Below, piece after piece: positions 55,007-64,000 of a DNA stretch of 64,000 bases. Every line of letters begins with the position of its first letter. Position 1 is the first letter of the stretch. The DNA is from an uncultured Caldilinea sp. (GTDB lineage Bacteria; Chloroflexota; Anaerolineae; Caldilineales; Caldilineaceae): the NCBI RefSeq assembly GCF_937128415.1, contig NZ_CAKZMJ010000054.1, forward strand, positions 62,001-126,000. Reading direction: 5' to 3'. The notes below the pieces were generated by a model. That model had not been told where the DNA came from. It was given only the letters and a program-made list of their open reading frames with translations, and ran no database searches. The position numbers were made by a program, and so were the translations under genes.

Positions 55007-55137
55007 CCTGCACATTTTGCATTTGGCGCGCACGTTTCCCTCGCCGATCGATGTCGTCGAAGGGAGGGGGAACTGCTTCAACGTTCAAAGGAAAAGCTGG
55101 TTGAGAAACGCCAAAGGCGGCGGTGAGGCTCCCCACC

Positions 55138-56215
<1,078 letters not shown>

Positions 56216-56232
<17 letters not shown>

Positions 56233-57052
56233 AGGGGCGCTTGGGCGCAGTGAAGCCGGCGAAACGGTCGTCGATCTGGCGATGGTGAGCAAGGCGATGC
56301 AGGCGCGCCTGGAAGCCGGCGCGCCGGAAGCCGCCGCTGCGCTGGCGCAAATCGTCCTGCTGCGCCACCCTCGTCATCTTGCCACCTATGAGCGGTTGAT
56401 TCAGGCGGCCTGGATGCTCAAACGCTGGCAAGAAGGCGAAGATTGGGCGCGACGGCTCTTGCAGGCCGACCCGGGGAACGCCGTCGCCTGGCGGTCGCTG
56501 GCCTTTGCCGTGGAACAAAAAGGAATGCTGCCCACGGCTCGCTCGATCTGGCGTCGAGCCTTTCAGTGCCATCCCTACGATCCCGACATCCGCAGCGGCC
56601 TGGCGCGCACCAGACCGAACCCAGGCGAACCGTTGCGCCTGGACGACGCAGCGCTGGCCAGCCTTTATCTGCGCGCCGGTCGCTGGAGCCACGCCGCCAA
56701 CGCCTATCGCAAACTGGTCAAAGCAGAGCCAAAGCGTCTGGACTTTCAGGTCAACTGGATGGTCGCCGCCTGGCAGCAGGGCGAGCGTAGGGAGGCGTAT
56801 CAGCTCGCCCGTCGGCTGACGCAACAGAGCCGATACACGCTGATGGCCTGGGTGGTGCTCGCTGCGACCGGTGACGTCGATGACCGGGCGCTGGCGCGCA
56901 ACCCAATTCAGAGCATGGACCCAGACGGCGAGTTTGTCCAGATGTGGCTGCGCATTCCCTGGGAGCGACCACGGACGCCGCTGCGCATCACCTTGCAGGA
57001 AGCCGCGCTATTGGTTGAACCTGGACCCTCCGAAGATTCGTCCTTTTTCTGA
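56216..57052 (+). CDS. Tetratricopeptide-repeat protein
   Basis: A 278-residue all-helical protein with repeats of TPR type (for example ATYERLIQAAWMLKRWQEGEDWARRLL, NAVAWRSLAFAVEQKGMLPTARSIWRRAF and RWSHAANAYRKLVKAEP). No enzyme domain or membrane span. It starts inside the end of the deacetylase gene, so the two are coupled. The role is unknown; protein scaffolding is typical for such repeats. Confidence 0.75.
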
Positions 57053-57141
57053 CTTTGCAGTACACTTACCCGTTGTTTTGCGCATCAAAACAAACCAACC
57101 AAAAACTAAACCGATAAAAATCGTCAAAGGAGCGGATAAAC

Positions 57142-57588
57142 GTGGAACGCACATTTGTGATGATCAAGCCGGATGGCGTGCAACGCGGATTGATCGGTGA
57201 AATTATCAGTCGTCTGGAGCGGCGAGGGCTTAAGTTCGTCGCCATGAAAATGGTGCAAGTCGATGAAAGCCTGGCGAGGCGGCATTACGCTGTGCATGAG
57301 GGCAAACCCTTTTTTGAGGGATTGATTCGATACATCACCAGCGCGCCGGTGGTGGCGATGGTGGTCGAAGGCGCCAACGCCATCGCCGCCGTGCGGCAGA
57401 CGGTCGGCGCCACCAAGCCCTTCGAGGCGGCGCCGGGCAGCATTCGCGCCGATTTTGCGCTGGAGATCGGGCGCAACCTTGTCCATGCCAGCGACGCGCC
57501 GGAAACCGCCGCAGCGGAAATTGCGCTGTGGTTCGGCGATGCGTTGATCGAGTGGCAGCGTTCCGTGGACGCCTGGATTTTTGAATAA
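57142..57588 (+). CDS. ndk: Nucleoside diphosphate kinase
   Basis: Equilibrates nucleoside di- and triphosphates. The 148-residue protein has the Ndk start ERTFVMIKPDGVQRGLIGEI, the KPFFEGLIRYITSAPVVAMV block and the phosphorylated His115 in NLVHASDAPETAAAEIALWF (usual NxxHGSDS, here with Ala). A GTG start follows AAGGAGCGG. It is the last gene of the plus-strand run that includes the nucleoside importer. Confidence 0.96.
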   Translation: MERTFVMIKPDGVQRGLIGEIISRLERRGLKFVAMKMVQVDESLARRHYAVHEGKPFFEGLIRYITSAPVVAMVVEGANAIAAVRQTVGATKPFEAAPGSIRADFALEIGRNLVHASDAPETAAAEIALWFGDALIEWQRSVDAWIFE

Positions 57589-57660
57589 CAGAGGGCTGCA
57601 TTGCCGGGTTCAGGACATGGCCCGTCCAGCGGAACGCGCTGATGGCGCCCGGCGAAAGAA

Positions 57661-57681
57661 AGGGCGGCGACAGGCCGCCCT
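57661..57681 (-). terminator. Hairpin downstream of the LysM-hydrolase gene
   Basis: AGGGCGGC (57661-57668) pairs exactly with GCCGCCCT (57674-57681) across five bases. On the minus strand it is followed by TTCTTTC. It lies in the gap between converging ndk and the hydrolase gene and could serve both. Confidence 0.55.
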
Positions 57682-57698
57682 AGACATTCGGTTTTAAC

Positions 57699-58994
57699 TC
57701 ACCGACGATTTTTCACATAGCGGTCGAAGAAGGCGAGCGACCGCGCCATGGCCTCGTTGAAGCCCTGCGAAATGTTATGGTCATCGCGCGCGTAGGTGTA
57801 GAACTCATAAGTCTGTCCGGCGGCTTTGAGTTGTTCCGCCAGCGTCGCCGAAAATTCATAGGGCACCGAGGCGTCCGCTGTGCCGTGGTGCAACTGCAAG
57901 GGGCCAGAGAGGTCGGCGAGATAGCTGTTCGCCGAGATCGACGCGTAAAATGCAGGGTTCTCCTCCGGCGTCCCATATTTTTCCTGGAGCAGGACGCGCC
58001 AGCGACGCGCCTGTGACAGCGCAGGCGCAGGGAGGTTGTTTGGCCGGCGCCATTTGGTCAACAGGTCCGGATAATCGGCCACCACGCCCGCCCAGATGAC
58101 GCCGGCGCGAATGTCCGGATCGACGACCATGGCGCGCAGCGTGATGTATCCACCCATCGAATGGCCCCACATCCCGATGCGATTGGGGTCGGCGTCGGGA
58201 TAGTTCTTCATCGCCGCCACGGCGTTGAGCACGTCGATCGTGTAGTCGGGATAGCCATAGGCGCCGCGCGCTTCGCCCTCCGAGTCGGCGTGGCCTCGAT
58301 AGTCGGGTCGGAAGACGATGTAGCCGTTGCGCGCAAAGGCGTCGACGTAAGCGACGTAGCGCTCCGTCGGTCGATAGACCGCCGGCGGGATGTAGCCATG
58401 ATTGAAAATGATCACCGGCCAGCCCGTTGCAGGTTTGGCTCCTTGCGGTACGGTCAGCAGCCCATCGATGCGCAACCCCTCTGAAATGTAGGAGGCGATA
58501 TAACGATTGTAGTTGGAGCCGGGCGTCAAGGTCTCTTTGATCACCAGCGACTGCGCAGGATAATTCTGACGGCGCAAATACTCGATCGTCAGCGCCTCGC
58601 CGTCGAAGGACTCGACCTCCCCGACGCCGCCTTCATCTTCCGGCGTCGGCGTCGCCAGAGGGGGAGGCTGAACCCTTGTGGGCGCAGCCGTGGGGGTGGA
58701 CGTGGGCTGAGACGAATTGGAAGGAATGCATAGCTTCCATCCGATGCCCACGCGATTCGGGTTTTGGATTGTGGAGAAGCTCGGATCGACTCTTGCTGCC
58801 GCGTTGGTGGCGTCCACGATGCGATTGTAAAAGGCGGCGTCGCCCAGCGTGCGCTGAGCAATGGCGGTGAGCGTGTCGCCTTCCTGCACCGTCACCGTGC
58901 GGGCGCACGCAGGCGTTTGCGCCAGCGCAGGGACCGCCACCGTCAGGGCGACGATCAGCCCGACGATCAGCCCGATCCAGCGCTTGATATTCAT
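57699..58994 (-). CDS. Secreted LysM-domain alpha/beta hydrolase (prolyl-oligopeptidase-like)
   Basis: From ATG 58994 the protein is 431 residues. A Sec signal (WIGLIVGLIVALTVAVPALAQ) is followed by a LysM peptidoglycan-binding domain (VTVQEGDTLTAIAQRTLG to about 95). A Pro/Thr-rich linker leads to an S9-type hydrolase domain with IIFNHGYIPP, nucleophile WGHSMGG, acid in HGTADASVPYE and His in RDDHNIS. ATGs at 59024 and 59021 are alternative starts. It probably acts at the cell wall as a peptidase or esterase; the substrate is unknown. Confidence 0.85.
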   Translation of the reverse strand: MNIKRWIGLIVGLIVALTVAVPALAQTPACARTVTVQEGDTLTAIAQRTLGDAAFYNRIVDATNAAARVDPSFSTIQNPNRVGIGWKLCIPSNSSQPTSTPTAAPTRVQPPPLATPTPEDEGGVGEVESFDGEALTIEYLRRQNYPAQSLVIKETLTPGSNYNRYIASYISEGLRIDGLLTVPQGAKPATGWPVIIFNHGYIPPAVYRPTERYVAYVDAFARNGYIVFRPDYRGHADSEGEARGAYGYPDYTIDVLNAVAAMKNYPDADPNRIGMWGHSMGGYITLRAMVVDPDIRAGVIWAGVVADYPDLLTKWRRPNNLPAPALSQARRWRVLLQEKYGTPEENPAFYASISANSYLADLSGPLQLHHGTADASVPYEFSATLAEQLKAAGQTYEFYTYARDDHNISQGFNEAMARSLAFFDRYVKNRR

Positions 58995-59115
58995 ATCGGC
59001 CTTTATTTTCGCGCGTTTCATCATGTCTCTCGGCAAGGTCTGAACGTTCGCAAGATTCCCCGGCGACTCATATAGGCACAATTGGCTGCGCTTAACAATC
59101 TGGCAGTTTACGTAG

Positions 59116-59134
59116 GTGCGGCTCCCAGCCGCAC
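59116..59134. repeat. Small hairpin repeat, copy 2
   Basis: GTGCGGCT-CCC-AGCCGCAC is a perfect 8-bp stem with a three-base loop, followed by GTCCT. It matches the hairpin at 28158-28176 at most positions, including the trailing bases. It lies upstream of the hydrolase gene in non-coding sequence. Confidence 0.5.
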
Positions 59135-59283
59135 GTCCTCGCAGATCGCAAGATTTTGGATGATCCGATGAAGCAGCCTTGCAACTTACATATCACAATG
59201 CCTGACATCAGGCTATGTCGTCTGTAATGAAAACGCAATCTTTAGGGCATTTGTTCGCGCCGAGGCGCACACAGAGGAAAACA

Positions 59284-59317
59284 AAAAGGGGGCGAGCATT
59301 CATGCTCGCCCCCTTTT
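59284..59317 (-). terminator. Strong terminator of the nuo operon
   Basis: AAAAGGGGGCGAGCAT (59284-59299) pairs with ATGCTCGCCCCCTTTT (59302-59317) across two bases, a 16-bp perfect stem. On the minus strand it runs into TTTTTGTTTT. It lies about 20 bases after the nuoN stop. Confidence 0.9.
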
Positions 59318-59335
59318 GCATGCAAAAGACTACGG

Positions 59336-62372
<3,037 letters not shown>

Positions 62373-62373
62373 C

Positions 62374-64000
<1,627 letters not shown>

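Overview
The window looks like a bacterial chromosome segment from a GC-rich member of the Chloroflexota, most probably near Caldilinea and its relatives. This is inferred from gene content and protein style (Ala/Pro-rich lipoprotein leaders, an AapJQMP-type amino-acid transporter, a BTAD/NB-ARC regulator, separate nuoL-M-N genes), not from a database match. I see no rRNA, tRNA, insertion sequence or CRISPR array. Coding density is high, and many neighbouring genes are joined by four-base ATGA or GTGA overlaps.

Layout. 1-5.7 kb (minus): a cell-shape and division operon, mreB-mreC-mreD-PBP2-minC, with minC running off the left edge. 6.1-8.2 kb (plus): tilS and a YbaK-type tRNA-editing protein. 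8.2-8.8 kb (minus): a membrane zinc-ribbon protein. 9.2-14 kb (plus): a four-gene amino-acid ABC transporter behind a strong promoter. 14-25.9 kb (minus): a long operon rdgB-dhaK-dhaL-glpK-dhaM/HPr/EI-glpA-glpB-glpC-ketopantoate reductase. It converts glycerol to glycerol 3-phosphate and then to dihydroxyacetone phosphate, and phosphorylates dihydroxyacetone with PEP through a DhaM fused to HPr and to a full-length Enzyme I. 26-28 kb (plus): prs, a bactofilin and thiol peroxidase. 28.2-29.7 kb (minus): a small membrane protein and a soluble FtsK-like motor whose promoter spacer is filled by a LexA (SOS) box. 29.9-38.2 kb: an esterase-like hydrolase, a cupredoxin-like orphan, a SARP/NB-ARC regulator, an amidase-signature protein lacking the usual nucleophile, a VapBC-type toxin-antitoxin pair and homoserine dehydrogenase. 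38.3-41.8 kb (minus): sensor kinase, response regulator and HtrA protease.

41.8-42.4 kb is a non-coding, AT-rich stretch with seven DnaA-box-like 9-mers in about 200 bp, three of them strict TTWTNCACA matches. It is the best candidate for a replication origin or another DnaA-binding locus in the window.

42.4-57.6 kb holds a degenerate-looking M23 peptidase, FmdB, small membrane proteins, a TRZ/ATZ-type amidohydrolase, an orphan HyuA, a complete BMP-type nucleoside ABC transporter coupled to an unrecognised 576-residue protein, an HDAC-family deacetylase, a TPR protein and ndk. 57.7-64 kb (minus): a secreted LysM-alpha/beta hydrolase and nuoL (5' end off the window), nuoM and nuoN of respiratory complex I, ending in a strong terminator.

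The observations I rate highest are the DnaA-box cluster, the SOS-controlled FtsK-like motor, the beta-sandwich domain inserted in an amino-acid permease, and the self-sufficient DhaM-HPr-EI fusion. All calls come from reading the sequence. No homology search, skew plot or structure prediction was run.
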